Assembly: GCF_003023845.1 (NCBI RefSeq)
Contig: NZ_PYFT01000001.1
Span: 2,046,001-2,110,000 of the forward strand
Length of the DNA: 64,000 nucleotides
Direction of reading: 5' to 3'
From: Adhaeribacter arboris
GTDB lineage: Bacteria; Bacteroidota; Bacteroidia; Cytophagales; Hymenobacteraceae
How positions within the stretch are numbered: the first letter of the stretch is position 1; every line of letters begins with the position of its first letter. The position numbers were made by a program, and so were the translations under genes. This document shows positions 44,418 through 54,664 of this stretch, piece by piece. Under the pieces are notes generated by a model that was given only the letters and a program-made list of their open reading frames with translations, ran no database searches and was not told the origin of the DNA.

Positions 44418-45521
44418 TTACTTTTGTTTCTTTATCCGGTTCCAGAAATAGGCTAACGAATCCGTCATTTGCACTTTATACGGTTGTTCTTTTATCAATT
44501 TCTGAATATGATGGATCCGGGAAGTTAGAGGCGGGTGCGTACTTAAAAACTCCTCCGGATTTGTATTGTTGGAAGCTTTCTCCTCTTGCTTTAATCGCTG
44601 GAACAACAAAAGCATTCCCTGGGGATTGATGCGGTTTTGCCGGAGTATTTTAAACCCGTATGCATCGGCTTCTTCTTCTAATTTACGACTATACTCCAGG
44701 CGTTTCAGCATATCGGCATTTTGAACCACTACGCCAACAATCCCCGATATATCGCCCAAAACAAGAGAAATAAATAAATAACTAGCTAAACCCCGGAATA
44801 AGGCACGAGTAGTATGTCGGTTTTGAACGTGGCCCGCTTCGTGGCCCAGTAGGGCCGCCAATTCCTCGGGCTTTTGCATTCGATTTAATAAGCTACTATG
44901 CACTACCAAAAAACCACCCGGTAAAGCAAAGGCGTTCGGGTTAGATTCGTCGATTACGGTAACTTGAAACCGGTAGTTACTATTTACACGCAATTGCCGC
45001 ATAAAGCCCCGTACTTCGCGGGTAAGTTCTGGCTTAGCATTTTCTGTTTGAACTACTTGCTGGTACAACTGCTTACCTAAATACTCATCCGTTGCCTGGG
45101 GCATGATACGGGCTACCTTATCTGCTAAGCGGGGTAAGCCCCAAAAATAAAAGCTCAATGCCGAAACCAACAAAATAGCGGCAGTTATCCAGAACCAGGG
45201 TCGTATCTTACTGCTTGGTAAAATTACTGGCGCTTGATTGTACGGAATTGGCTGATATTGCTTTTCAAAATTTTCTTTAAACTCGGGATCATTAATTTCT
45301 AATCTCTGAACCGGATAGTTGCCGTAACACAGAGAAGTAAATTCCTGGTCCCCCAATATTTCTTTCTGAATCCGGGAGGGTTGCCAGTAAACTATAACCG
45401 GTACGGCTTGATCGGGAGCTTGGTACATAATCTGTAACTGCCCCGAACCCAGAGTTATTTGTGCAGAATGAGGCCGGGAAGAGTTGCCATCGAAATAAGT
45501 ACCGGCAAAAACAGATTTCAT
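44418..45521 (-). CDS. M48-family membrane metalloprotease
   Basis: A 367-residue protein. The N-terminal ~90 residues form a small beta-rich domain (FAGTYFDGNSSRPHSAQITL). One transmembrane helix follows (PWFWITAAILLVSALSFYFW), then an M48 catalytic domain with His227-Glu228-x2-His231 in LLGHEAGHVQNRHTT and the downstream glutamate ligand in EEEADAYGFKIL. The domain resembles BepA/Oma1-like envelope quality-control proteases (FALPGGFLVVHSSLL). The catalytic domain should face the periplasm. It is not adjacent to the other M48 gene of the window (52149). Confidence 0.9.
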   Translation of the reverse strand: MKSVFAGTYFDGNSSRPHSAQITLGSGQLQIMYQAPDQAVPVIVYWQPSRIQKEILGDQEFTSLCYGNYPVQRLEINDPEFKENFEKQYQPIPYNQAPVILPSSKIRPWFWITAAILLVSALSFYFWGLPRLADKVARIMPQATDEYLGKQLYQQVVQTENAKPELTREVRGFMRQLRVNSNYRFQVTVIDESNPNAFALPGGFLVVHSSLLNRMQKPEELAALLGHEAGHVQNRHTTRALFRGLASYLFISLVLGDISGIVGVVVQNADMLKRLEYSRKLEEEADAYGFKILRQNRINPQGMLLLFQRLKQEEKASNNTNPEEFLSTHPPLTSRIHHIQKLIKEQPYKVQMTDSLAYFWNRIKKQK

Positions 45522-45926
45522 ACAACAATTATCTAATATCTAAACTAGATTCACATCCAGCCTATCGGCTACATTTTTGTAAGAAGCATTTTAATATTGC
45601 TCTTCGGTTTGTATCAGATTATCCGGATCAAAGAAACCAACAAGTTCTATATTTAAAGTAATATAAGTAGTTGTGGGTTATTCGTTGTTCGTTGTTCGAC
45701 TAATTATTTTATGAGAATGCGTAAGTTACCTCAAATGGTAGTCGAAACTAAGCTCGTTGAAGTACTTAACATAGAATTTGTTTGGATATCAACGAAGCTA
45801 TAAAACTTGAGATTAAAAAAATTAACCACCTGAAGTACCCAAAATACATTTAAACAGGTGAAAAATTATTTTTTATTCCTTGAATCTAATACTTTTTAAA
45901 TTTTTATAGAATTGATTAGAATAGGG
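45522..45926. other. Intergenic region, no clear gene
   Basis: About 400 bp. A 30-codon ATG frame begins at 45711 (MRMRKLPQMVVETKLVEVLN) but has no support beyond being open. The CGTTGTTCG motif appears twice in tandem near 45681-45698. Nothing else recognised. Confidence 0.4.
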
Positions 45927-45980
45927 CAAATACAACAAAAAAGCCACCGTATTTTACCGGTGGCTTTTTTGTTGTATTTG
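45927..45980 (-). terminator. Strong terminator, 23-bp stem
   Basis: Perfect 23-bp arms (core AAAAAAGCCACCG / CGGTGGCTTTTTT) with an 8-nt loop, located just after the stop codon of the minus-strand GH5-like gene. Confidence 0.9.
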
Positions 45981-45991
45981 TACCGACTAAA

Positions 45992-47170
45992 CTACATCGC
46001 AACAGCTTTAGCTCTTTTTTTGGCTTTACTTTTTTTAGAACCTTTCGCTTTAAACGCGGTTTTCTCTTGAATTATGTTTTGAATAAAAGCTACTTCTTCC
46101 GCTTTATACGGTTCACCGTTGGGCCGGTAAATATCATGAAACCAAAGCTCGGGCTCAGCCGGATAAACTTTTTGCCAGGAGTTCCAAGGATAGATGGTGT
46201 TAGATTTACCAGCCACAAAACCCCAATTAATCATAGCTACGTTGTATTTGCTGGCTACCGGCAAAGAGCGTTCAAACACACTTTTATTGCCGCGCGACAT
46301 ATATTCGGTGCAGATTAAGGGTTTGCCGTATTGCTGCAGGTACACAATGCGTTTTTCCAGTTCCGGGGCATCGTCGTAATTATGAAAAGAAATAACATCG
46401 GAATTTTCGACCTGAATTTTTTCGATCGGTTTTAATTTTTCCGGGGTAGACCAATCGCCCGCCCAGATACCGCAGGTAAGCGGTTGGGAAGGGTTGGCTG
46501 AACGTGCCCAGGTAAATACTTGGGGCAGCAGATTAGTTACTAATTCTACTTTGTTTGCTGGTTCCCACCGGCCATAACTGGAATTATTTGTATTATCCGG
46601 CTCGTTCCATACATCCCAACCTAAAATGCGGGCATCATCTTTAAACTGACTTACTACTCCCGTCACGTATTTTTGCAGTTGCGGGTATTGTTGCGAATCT
46701 TTTAAAACGTCGGCTCCGGGTCCTTGTACCCAACCCGAGTTATGTAAGCCTTGAACCGGTTCGTGTTGCTTGCCCAAATGCGGAAAAGGATCCCAACAAG
46801 AATCAAACAAGACGAACAAAGGCCGGATTTTATGTTTGGCGCAAATGTCTAAAAACTGGTTAATGCGCTGAGTAAAACCGGCTTGGTCTGAGTTCCAAAG
46901 TTGATCGTGCAAAAAAACCCGCATGGTATTAAAACCTAAGTTTTCGGCCATGCCCATTTCTTTATCCAGCGTAGCCGGGTCAAAAGTTTCGGCCTGCCAC
47001 ATTTCTATTTGGTTAATGGCGTTTACGGGCAGGTAATTAGCTCCGAGCAACCAGGGTTGTTGGGCATACCAGGCATTGGCTTGTTCTTTCGTCCAGACGG
47101 CGCGCTGGGCAAACAAGTTAAAGGATACAAAAAGGTAAACGAAAAACAGTAAGTATTTTACGGATCGCAT
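45992..47170 (-). CDS. Exported GH5-like glycoside hydrolase
   Basis: A 392-residue protein with a signal peptide (cleaved after FAQ). The catalytic (beta/alpha)8 barrel has the acid/base Glu in GWDVWNEPDN and the nucleophile Glu in PLICTEYMSRG. WLLGANYLPVNAINQIEMWQ at the start is typical of a Bacteroidota group often annotated as 1,4-beta-xylanase or cellulase. The C-terminus carries a short lysine/alanine tail (KGSKKSKAKKRAKAVAM) that is not part of the fold. There is no T9SS domain, so it is probably periplasmic. The substrate is not known. Confidence 0.88.
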   Translation of the reverse strand: MRSVKYLLFFVYLFVSFNLFAQRAVWTKEQANAWYAQQPWLLGANYLPVNAINQIEMWQAETFDPATLDKEMGMAENLGFNTMRVFLHDQLWNSDQAGFTQRINQFLDICAKHKIRPLFVLFDSCWDPFPHLGKQHEPVQGLHNSGWVQGPGADVLKDSQQYPQLQKYVTGVVSQFKDDARILGWDVWNEPDNTNNSSYGRWEPANKVELVTNLLPQVFTWARSANPSQPLTCGIWAGDWSTPEKLKPIEKIQVENSDVISFHNYDDAPELEKRIVYLQQYGKPLICTEYMSRGNKSVFERSLPVASKYNVAMINWGFVAGKSNTIYPWNSWQKVYPAEPELWFHDIYRPNGEPYKAEEVAFIQNIIQEKTAFKAKGSKKSKAKKRAKAVAM

Positions 47171-47685
47171 CGGGTAAAAAGTTTAGTTAAAACCAGTTTT
47201 GAATAACGAAGCAGACTTTGCTTTTTGCGGATTTAATATTACTAAATTCTGGTTTACCGAAGCAGATTTATTTTAAAAACTATACAACTAAGTTAATTAC
47301 AATAACGAGTTAGCAAAGCCTAAGCAACGGTATAAATTGTGTTGGAAGTTAATTACCTTTGGTCTGGTTGGTACAACTTATATAACCCGCTGTCCGATTA
47401 CTAAAGTAAGTTTGGCCGAAAGTATTTTTTGGCCTAAGATTATGAATAGGTATTTACAAGAGAATTTAATTTGCTTCCTGCAAAATTAGACACTCGCACA
47501 GAAGTAGATTAGAAATAAATTTATTTTTACAGGCGTGAGAAAGAAATATTTGTAGAGGAATAAACAGTATTTACCTGTTCTCCCGAAAGATTTACCCGCC
47601 AATTTCCTAAAACATCTATCTTCTATTTAATTCTATTCGAGTACTTAAATTAATAGATAGAAAAACTTAGATTCGTTATTCAATT
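47171..47685. other. Intergenic region, no gene seen
   Basis: A 515-bp divergent spacer, AT-rich, without a credible ORF or RNA structure that I can identify. Confidence 0.5.
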
Positions 47686-48141
47686 ATGAAAATTCTTTTT
47701 TTTATTCCGCTTTTGTGCTGGATAGTAGATGTTGGCCCTAAGGTAAAACCGGAAACCAATACCCCATTGAATAGTAGCATAAAAGGAAAATGGACCAACG
47801 AGCGAACTCACCTACAGTTTATTGTAGATAGCCACTTGGTTCATGAAGAGGAAATTACCGACGAAAAAGGTAAAGAGTATAATTTTGATGGTACAACCGT
47901 CCAGGTTATTTATCCGGATGGAACTACCGCGCAGGGTACTTATTCCGTATTTATAGAAGAAGAAAAAAAGAAGCTTTTTATGCAATTACGCGGCACAACC
48001 AATACCTATACCCTTATTGCGGTAACGCCAACCAGTATGGCCTGGCAAAAAGATTTGGAAGACACCTACTATTACGAAGGTTTTACCCGCAAATCAGCTG
48101 AGCGCGCCATTTATACCGAAGAGTTAAAGCGGAAGCAATAA
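47686..48141 (+). CDS. Small exported lipocalin-like protein, unknown
   Basis: A 151-residue protein with a short signal-like N-terminus (MKILFFIPLLCWIVDVG). It continues with a beta-rich body (IKGKWTNERTHLQFIVDSHL, VQVIYPDGTTAQGTYSVFI, TYTLIAVTPTSMAWQKD), reminiscent of the lipocalin-like proteins of Bacteroidota. The Cys at residue 12 is inside the hydrophobic core and could only act as a lipid site if the leader were very short. It ends 34 bp from the convergent CHAT-TPR gene; a link to that locus is possible but not shown. Confidence 0.65.
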   Translation: MKILFFIPLLCWIVDVGPKVKPETNTPLNSSIKGKWTNERTHLQFIVDSHLVHEEEITDEKGKEYNFDGTTVQVIYPDGTTAQGTYSVFIEEEKKKLFMQLRGTTNTYTLIAVTPTSMAWQKDLEDTYYYEGFTRKSAERAIYTEELKRKQ

Positions 48142-48175
48142 AATTATTACGCAAAGACAAAATTAATTAGCCTCT

Positions 48176-51100
48176 TTATTTACCAATTAAAACAAAAGGA
48201 GCCCAGTAATAAGGCTGACTGTACTTTTTTTGGCGTACTAATTTACGTTTCGCTATTTGCAAAGCAATGGTTTTACTTTTGCCGGAAAGTAATTCTTTAT
48301 AAAAATATTTCATTAAGTCGGCGGTAGAAGCATCATTTACCTTCCATAAGGAAACGATTACATTCTTGGCTCCGGCATAAAGTAATGCTCTGGTTAAACC
48401 GATTACGCCTTCCCCGTATGCCAGTTTTCCTAAACCAGTTTCACAAGCCGAAAGCGTAACTAATTCCGCCTTTAAACGCAGGTTGTAAATTTCTCCGGTA
48501 TATAACGATCCGTCCTCTTGATTTACATTCTCTTGGCTAAACAGTAAACCGGATAGTTCCGGGAACTTCTCATTAACAAAACCATGAGTAGCTAAATGGA
48601 TGTAGTTATAGCCGGAAACTTCCTCGTTTTTAATCTGGCGTTCACTGGCTTTATTATGCAGATATACTTTGGCTACTTCTCCCTTGTCCTGAAACAAGCG
48701 AGCAATAGTATTCACTTCCTGCTCCGAAGCAAATAAAGGAGGGATGCCTTGCTCCATAAATATCTGGCTGCTCCGGGTACTTTCTTGTCCATTAGTAGAG
48801 CTAGCTTTATGTCTGCCGGATTCAACTTGTAGAATGGGGGGATTGGTTATTTTAGAGAATTCTCGTCTAGCATTGGTAACAGCTCTTGAACTGCTCTCCA
48901 GGCTTGATTTAGATGATAAAGAATGCGGCGTATTGGCTGATGCCTTACTATTATTTATGGAATCAACGAATACGGGAGCCATGGCCAGTAAATTTCTGGT
49001 TGTTGTTTCTTTTTCTGAATTTAATCGCTGGTAAAGCAGCCAGGCAGAATAGGCATAACTAATGGTGTATTTGTTTAATAAGTAAGAAGACGGTTTTCTC
49101 AAGTTCTCACGGGCAGGTTTGGAAAGTAGCGCTTCAAACGGAAAGGCAGTTAACTCGCCGGACGGAATAATAAGTAACGACTTTATAGATTTTGGCAGGT
49201 TAAATGGCATTAATACTTTAAAAAGCTGGTAGGCAACCTGTTGGTACAAATCCTGGTCCTGAAGCAGAATTCCTTCTCTGAAAGCGGTTAACTGTCTTCG
49301 AAAAAGGTTATCTAACGGAATGGATTCTACCTGAAAAAAATGATGACCAATTATAAATACTTGAAGAAGAGAATCCGTCAGCACGTATTCTAACAGAACG
49401 GTTTTCTTATCAAGTTTATCTTGCAGCTGCTTAGGAGTAACAATAGAAGATTGGTATTTAAGAGAATAATACTGCGGATAAAATTCTTCAAATTGCTTTA
49501 TCAGGCTTTTTTGCTGACGGTGAGCCGTAAATAAGTAATTTTCGTAGCTTTGTATTTTACTGCTGTCTGCCTCCTTTCTTTTTGTAAGTTCTTTGGCTAA
49601 TCGCTGGGAGTATTGCGCAATTTGCGTTCGGATAGTTTGGTCCTGTTTTAACAATGAATCTGGAATACCGGCAAACATTTTGGCCTTTGATTCGGCCAGT
49701 GAAGTTTTAAGAACACTGGCTTTACCTTGTTCGGCAAAGTAGAAGGCTTTATCTAAATAGTTTTGCTCTTTGGTTAAATGAAATAATTTTAGGCATAAAG
49801 GCAGCGCTTGTTGATATAACTCCACCGAACTGGAAGTAAATGCCACCTTATCGCTTTCTTTCTCAAAATTCTGCTGAATTTTATTTGCCAAAGAATCCGC
49901 TGCACAAGAGGTTTGGTAAGCCAATTGCAAATCCGTAATGTTATGAGATTGGTTAAATAGTATTTCCAAAACTTTAGCTTTAGACCGCAGAGAGGTTAGT
50001 AAAGGTTTGGCAAAGAAAAAAGGATTGGTCTGGCCTTTCAATACAGGATTGTAGGCAACCGTTGAATCTTGAAAGTCAGGCAAATTGGCTATAATAGCCT
50101 GCTGGTATTGTTGCAAGGATTTCTTATACTCCCTTTTATTTAAATAGACATTACCAATTTGGATATAAGCGTCCGCTACACTAGGATGCGTTTTACCAAA
50201 AGCTCCCAGATAACCCTGTAATGCTTTTTGGTGATATTCCAAAGCCTTACCGTATTCGCCTTTACTTTGGTACAGCATTCCTATTTTATTATAAGATTCG
50301 GATACGTCCGGGTGCGTTTTGTTTAAAGCCGAAAGTCTAATTTCCAAACCTTTCTGGTAGTATTTCAAGGCATTATCGTACTCGCCTTTCGCCGAGAATA
50401 CATTCCCTATATCGTTGTACGAATTAGCAACTCTAAGATGGGTTTCGCCTAAAGAGAAACGCCTGATTTGCAATGCTTTTTGATGGTATTCTAAGGCTTT
50501 CTCGTATTCTCCTTTTTCGTAGTAAGTATTTCCTATGTTGTTATAAGAAAAAGCAACATTGGGATGGTTTTCCCCCAGAACCACTCGCCGGATGCGCAAT
50601 GATTGTTGGTGGTATTCTAAGGCTTGATCGTACTCGCCTTTTGTATTGTATATTTTGCCAATTGTTTGATAAGAATTAGCTACCCCTTGGTGAGTTTCTC
50701 CAAATATAGTGCGCCGGATCTCTAAAGCTTTCTGGTAGTACTCTAAAGCTTTCTCGTATTCCCCTTTATCAAAGTATACGTTGCCGAGTTGGTTGAAGGT
50801 GTCCGCTACACCTCCATTCGCCTCACCGTAAGCTGAACGCCGGATGTGTAAGGCCATTTGGTGGTATTCTAATGCTTTCTCGTACTCGCTTATAGCTTGG
50901 TATATAATTCCCATGTAATTATAAGACTCCGCTACATCCGGGTGCGTATTACCATAGGCAGAGCGCCGAATATACAAAGCCTTTTGATGGTATTCTAAAC
51001 TCTTATCGAACTCGCCTTTTACTTGCAGTACGTTTCCGATATTATTATAAGAGGCGGCTACCCTCGGATGAAAATCGCCGAAGATAGTACGCCGGATATG

Positions 51101-51904
51101 CAAAGCCTTCAAATGACATTGCAAAGCTTTGTCGTACTGTCCTTTCAGGTGATAAATATTGCCTAAATTATTATACGAATCCGCTACCTCTCTATGCGTA
51201 TTGCCTAAGTTAGTAAGTCTGATCTGAAGGGACTTATTGAAATATTCCAGGGCTCTATTATACTCACTCTTAAATAAGTATATACCTCCTAAATAGTGGT
51301 AAGAAGTAGCAATTTTTAAATTTGTTTCATTAAAAAAGATGCGCTTCATTTTTAATGATTTTAGGTGAAGTTCTAAGGCCTTATCGTACTCACCTTTATC
51401 GGAGTAAATATTACCCACTAGATCATACGAATCGGCTACATTTGGGTGTCCTTCGCCTAGTACTTTTCGGCGCATTTGCAAAGCCTTTTCCTGAAATTGC
51501 AAAGCTTTCTTGTACTCGCCTCTCATCCGAAGTATTTCGCCGAGGTTAATATAACATCTAATGGCTTTGGTCGAATCTCCTTTAAATTTTTCTAAACCTT
51601 CCTGTAACGTTTGGGTAGCCGTTTGCAAAGCTTCCTGGTACCTGCCCATTATAAATAAACTATAGGAAAACTCATTATCACAGTCTAGTTGCTTATCCCA
51701 TAGCTGATACTTTTTATATAATCCGGCCGCTTTGCCCAAAAGCGCCATGGAGCTGTCATAAACCCCTTTCTGCTGCAAACGCAAAGCCTTATTATACCAG
51801 GCGCGGGCCTGAATAGTATCTCTTCTTATCTGCTTAACTTGGGCATGGGCAAACGGTATATTAAAAGAAAACAGAACAAGAGCAATTAACAGGTAAGTCT
51901 TCAT
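48176..51904 (-). CDS. Exported 12-TPR protein with C-terminal CHAT (caspase-like) protease domain, copy 1
   Basis: A 1242-residue protein. The signal peptide (cleaved after FAHAQ) places it in the periplasm or outer membrane. After an N-terminal helical part there are 12 consecutive 42-residue TPR units of the kinesin-light-chain type (for example VADSYNNLGNIYHLKGQYDK), roughly residues 105-610. A helical middle part leads to the CHAT domain (from about 850). The catalytic dyad is His1107 in YIHLATHGFV and Cys1154 in LSACETGLG, followed by RALLYAGAKNVIVSLWKVND and the terminal YYWAPFVLIGK. A Ser/Asn-rich stretch of about 75 residues interrupts the CHAT fold before the His. CHAT domains are caspase/separase-like peptidases. 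Target unknown. Confidence 0.95.
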   Translation of the reverse strand: MKTYLLIALVLFSFNIPFAHAQVKQIRRDTIQARAWYNKALRLQQKGVYDSSMALLGKAAGLYKKYQLWDKQLDCDNEFSYSLFIMGRYQEALQTATQTLQEGLEKFKGDSTKAIRCYINLGEILRMRGEYKKALQFQEKALQMRRKVLGEGHPNVADSYDLVGNIYSDKGEYDKALELHLKSLKMKRIFFNETNLKIATSYHYLGGIYLFKSEYNRALEYFNKSLQIRLTNLGNTHREVADSYNNLGNIYHLKGQYDKALQCHLKALHIRRTIFGDFHPRVAASYNNIGNVLQVKGEFDKSLEYHQKALYIRRSAYGNTHPDVAESYNYMGIIYQAISEYEKALEYHQMALHIRRSAYGEANGGVADTFNQLGNVYFDKGEYEKALEYYQKALEIRRTIFGETHQGVANSYQTIGKIYNTKGEYDQALEYHQQSLRIRRVVLGENHPNVAFSYNNIGNTYYEKGEYEKALEYHQKALQIRRFSLGETHLRVANSYNDIGNVFSAKGEYDNALKYYQKGLEIRLSALNKTHPDVSESYNKIGMLYQSKGEYGKALEYHQKALQGYLGAFGKTHPSVADAYIQIGNVYLNKREYKKSLQQYQQAIIANLPDFQDSTVAYNPVLKGQTNPFFFAKPLLTSLRSKAKVLEILFNQSHNITDLQLAYQTSCAADSLANKIQQNFEKESDKVAFTSSSVELYQQALPLCLKLFHLTKEQNYLDKAFYFAEQGKASVLKTSLAESKAKMFAGIPDSLLKQDQTIRTQIAQYSQRLAKELTKRKEADSSKIQSYENYLFTAHRQQKSLIKQFEEFYPQYYSLKYQSSIVTPKQLQDKLDKKTVLLEYVLTDSLLQVFIIGHHFFQVESIPLDNLFRRQLTAFREGILLQDQDLYQQVAYQLFKVLMPFNLPKSIKSLLIIPSGELTAFPFEALLSKPARENLRKPSSYLLNKYTISYAYSAWLLYQRLNSEKETTTRNLLAMAPVFVDSINNSKASANTPHSLSSKSSLESSSRAVTNARREFSKITNPPILQVESGRHKASSTNGQESTRSSQIFMEQGIPPLFASEQEVNTIARLFQDKGEVAKVYLHNKASERQIKNEEVSGYNYIHLATHGFVNEKFPELSGLLFSQENVNQEDGSLYTGEIYNLRLKAELVTLSACETGLGKLAYGEGVIGLTRALLYAGAKNVIVSLWKVNDASTADLMKYFYKELLSGKSKTIALQIAKRKLVRQKKYSQPYYWAPFVLIGK

Positions 51905-52148
51905 TTTAATTTATGATACTACACAAAACGGAGGCCTTCTATTTGGACTAATACCCTCAATTAATATTTATTATTGTTATTTTAAATATAAAATAATACT
52001 TTAAATTTACTTATATTATATTGAAATTTACCATTACTAAGCTTATTTAAAAGTAAAGTATTTATCATACTTTACCTTTATTTCTGGTTACTTAAAGAAG
52101 AGATACGTTAGTACCTAATGAGGTCTTTTTACAAGACAAATTTCTAAG

Positions 52149-53822
52149 ATGGAAACTACATTTAATCTGGCATATCGAGTAAGCTTCCGTTCTAAAAGAT
52201 ATGCTCGTATTTGTATAATAGCTATTCTTCTGTTAGGAAAAATAAATAGCGGTCATGCACAAACTCTTTTACCGGCAACTTCCTACAAATACAAGGTAAT
52301 GCACCAGATATTCGACCGGTTAACGTATGCGTATGCCAACGGCCGGCCGCAACCTGAATTAGAGATTATTGGGCGCAGTAAAAATAAAACCAAGGTAATA
52401 GCCATGTATAAACCTGGTAATCATCCAGTTATTCAATTTGATGAAGAGGTTTATGATTTGTGCGCTAAATTACAGAAGGATTCACTTAACGCCTTAGCCG
52501 TTTTACTTAGTCATGAATTAGCTCACCATTACGAAAAACACGATTGGTACTTCACTTTTGGCATTGGCCAGCCGAATACCAGTATGTCCAAGGCAAACAT
52601 TCAACAATTTGAATCAGCGGCTGACTTTTACGGGTGCTTCTACGGTGAGCTATCCGGCTACGCTACGGGTCGGGTTTTTCCTCGGGTTTTAGATATGATT
52701 TATGAATATTTTAATCTATCGGAAAGCTTAAACGGTTATCTAACCAAAGAAGAACGAAAAGCAATTTATGCCAAGCGGCAAAAAGAGGCCATGCAAATGG
52801 TGGCGGTATTTAAAGCCGGTTTTTTTCTTTACCTGATTCAGGAATTTGAATCCGCCGCCCAGTGCTTCGATTTTCTGGTAAATAAGTTTCCCAGCAGAGA
52901 AATTTATAACAACTTAGCGGCCGCCAGACTGCAGCAGGCCTTAGTGCTTTCTTCGGGCCAGGAAAACACAAAATTTGCCTATCCCGTTGAAATGGATGCA
53001 CAAAGCCGGTTAGTAACCCGCAACCGGGCTCTCTCGCCTGAGTTTAACGAGCAACCCTATCTGCAATTATTAAGTGAAGCCCGCAAATATTCCGAGCAAG
53101 CCCAGAAAGTAGACCCTAATTATGTACCCGCTTATATAAACCTGGCCTGCATTTATTCCCTCCAGGGAAATCAACCTGCCGCTATTGGAATTATTAATGA
53201 ATTAAGTCCGGCTTTAATTACCGGCAATGCTCATTCTATTAGAGCCATTGCTTATTTTAAAGATAATCAGTTTAATAAAGCTCAGAAAGATTTTGAAATA
53301 GCTAACCAGAAAGGGGCTTATATGGGCCGGTATAACCTGGAACTAGCTAATAAAATGAACGAATCGTTAACCGCAAGTTTAGCGATGTGGGTGATGAGTT
53401 GGTTTGAGGAAGAAGAATCTTCCGTTATTCCGGACCGACCTGTGAGTATTATACCCGAACTAATTGGCGGAAAAAGGAACAATGCTGCTTTGCTCACACC
53501 CTCTCCCCAAATAAAAGTAAGCAAAAACCCTAACCTTACTATTCAATGGAGTGAGTTCCATGACCATCTGCAATTAAGTATTCAAAATAGCACCCGCAAC
53601 TACTTGGCCCTTTTAACCCTCGATAACTATCCTCAGCAAACCGCCAGAAAAATAAAGCGAGGCACTCATTCCAACATTTTAGTTAAGAACTATGGTAAAC
53701 CAACTTATACTTTTACAGGAACTTCCGGTGAGTATTGGGTTTATACGAACCAAAAAATAGCCTTTCACCTAGATAAAAACAGTCGCGTTAACAGCTGGGT
53801 AATTTATACCCGCACCTTATAA
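52149..53822 (+). CDS. Exported M48-like metalloprotease with TPR domain
   Basis: A 557-residue protein with an N-terminal signal peptide (cleaved after GHAQ). The protease part has His122-Glu123-x2-His126 in LLSHELAHHYEKHDW and the third ligand Glu155 in FESAADFYGC. TPR-like helical repeats follow (about 220-400: FLYLIQEFESAAQCFDFLVN, YVPAYINLACIYSLQGN). The C-terminal ~140 residues are beta-rich and end in TSGEYWVYTNQKIAFHLDKN. The gene is divergent from CHAT copy 1 with 244 bp between the starts, so they may share control. It would act in the periplasm; its target could be one of the CHAT proteins or an envelope protein, but this is inference. Confidence 0.85.
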   Translation: METTFNLAYRVSFRSKRYARICIIAILLLGKINSGHAQTLLPATSYKYKVMHQIFDRLTYAYANGRPQPELEIIGRSKNKTKVIAMYKPGNHPVIQFDEEVYDLCAKLQKDSLNALAVLLSHELAHHYEKHDWYFTFGIGQPNTSMSKANIQQFESAADFYGCFYGELSGYATGRVFPRVLDMIYEYFNLSESLNGYLTKEERKAIYAKRQKEAMQMVAVFKAGFFLYLIQEFESAAQCFDFLVNKFPSREIYNNLAAARLQQALVLSSGQENTKFAYPVEMDAQSRLVTRNRALSPEFNEQPYLQLLSEARKYSEQAQKVDPNYVPAYINLACIYSLQGNQPAAIGIINELSPALITGNAHSIRAIAYFKDNQFNKAQKDFEIANQKGAYMGRYNLELANKMNESLTASLAMWVMSWFEEEESSVIPDRPVSIIPELIGGKRNNAALLTPSPQIKVSKNPNLTIQWSEFHDHLQLSIQNSTRNYLALLTLDNYPQQTARKIKRGTHSNILVKNYGKPTYTFTGTSGEYWVYTNQKIAFHLDKNSRVNSWVIYTRTL

Positions 53823-54664
53823 GGCAACAAAATAGTTTCTCCTCTTTATACTGTTACTTTCTATCACTTAATTTTCTGAGGCTAACTTTCATTCTAGTAA
53901 AAATTAGGCTGCTTTGATCAATTAGCTATTTGGTTTTATAAAGGATACATCCGAATAACTTTGGTTTGTAGTTTTGCTTCTCTACCTATACAGTAACAAG
54001 CAACTGGTTATAAGTTAGCATTTTATTAAAGTTACATTCATTTTTATCCTTCAGCGCTAACTATCTTGATTTAGGAGAAGCCGAAAATGCATTTGGCCCC
54101 ACTTACATTTTATATTTCTTCCCATGTTCCCACTACTCGACTTCTATGAAGAAATTAAAAAATCATTCATTTCAATAGCCTCTATTTTTTACTTAATAGA
54201 TATGATAAAACAAATATTTAAGCAAATTTTTTAATTTTTTGCAAAGTAACCGGTAACAATCCCTCAGTAACCTGTATTTAAGAGTGAATATGTTTAATTT
54301 AGTTAAAATTCGGTAAACTATTTAAAAATAAATTATGGTGCTAAAGGTTTGTATCCACCCGGCAAAGTAAGTTATGACAAGACTATTAATCAGGCAAAAG
54401 TATATCTTTCCGAATAGTGGTACTGGTTAAAACGGTACTATTATTCTTGAGTGACCAATTAAATGAATGGTAATAAGTAATATAAGATCAACTGGCAGGT
54501 TATGCCAAATTTAAGTTTCAGATAGCAAGCAGTTAAATAAGGGCAACGATTTTCATTCAATCCAAACCTGATTCTTATCCATTACTTAGCTACTATTTAA
54601 AGGCAGTAAATTCTAATTATAACCCAACAGTAACAACACCCACCAACCCAAAGAATAAAGCTAT
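53823..54664. other. Long intergenic region, no gene seen
   Basis: 842 bp of AT-rich sequence between the M48-TPR gene and the small beta-rich protein gene. No ORF with protein-like features, tRNA or repeat was recognised. The size suggests a lost gene or an unannotated RNA. Confidence 0.45.

Noticed and set aside
45461-45661. 66-residue plus-strand frame at the start of the M48 protease gene
   Set aside because: Overlaps the M48 N-terminus antisense and has no recognisable features.
48900-51600. Tandem DNA repeats inside the CHAT-TPR gene as a CRISPR-like array
   Set aside because: The 126-bp periodicity encodes 42-residue TPR units in frame, and units differ in sequence.
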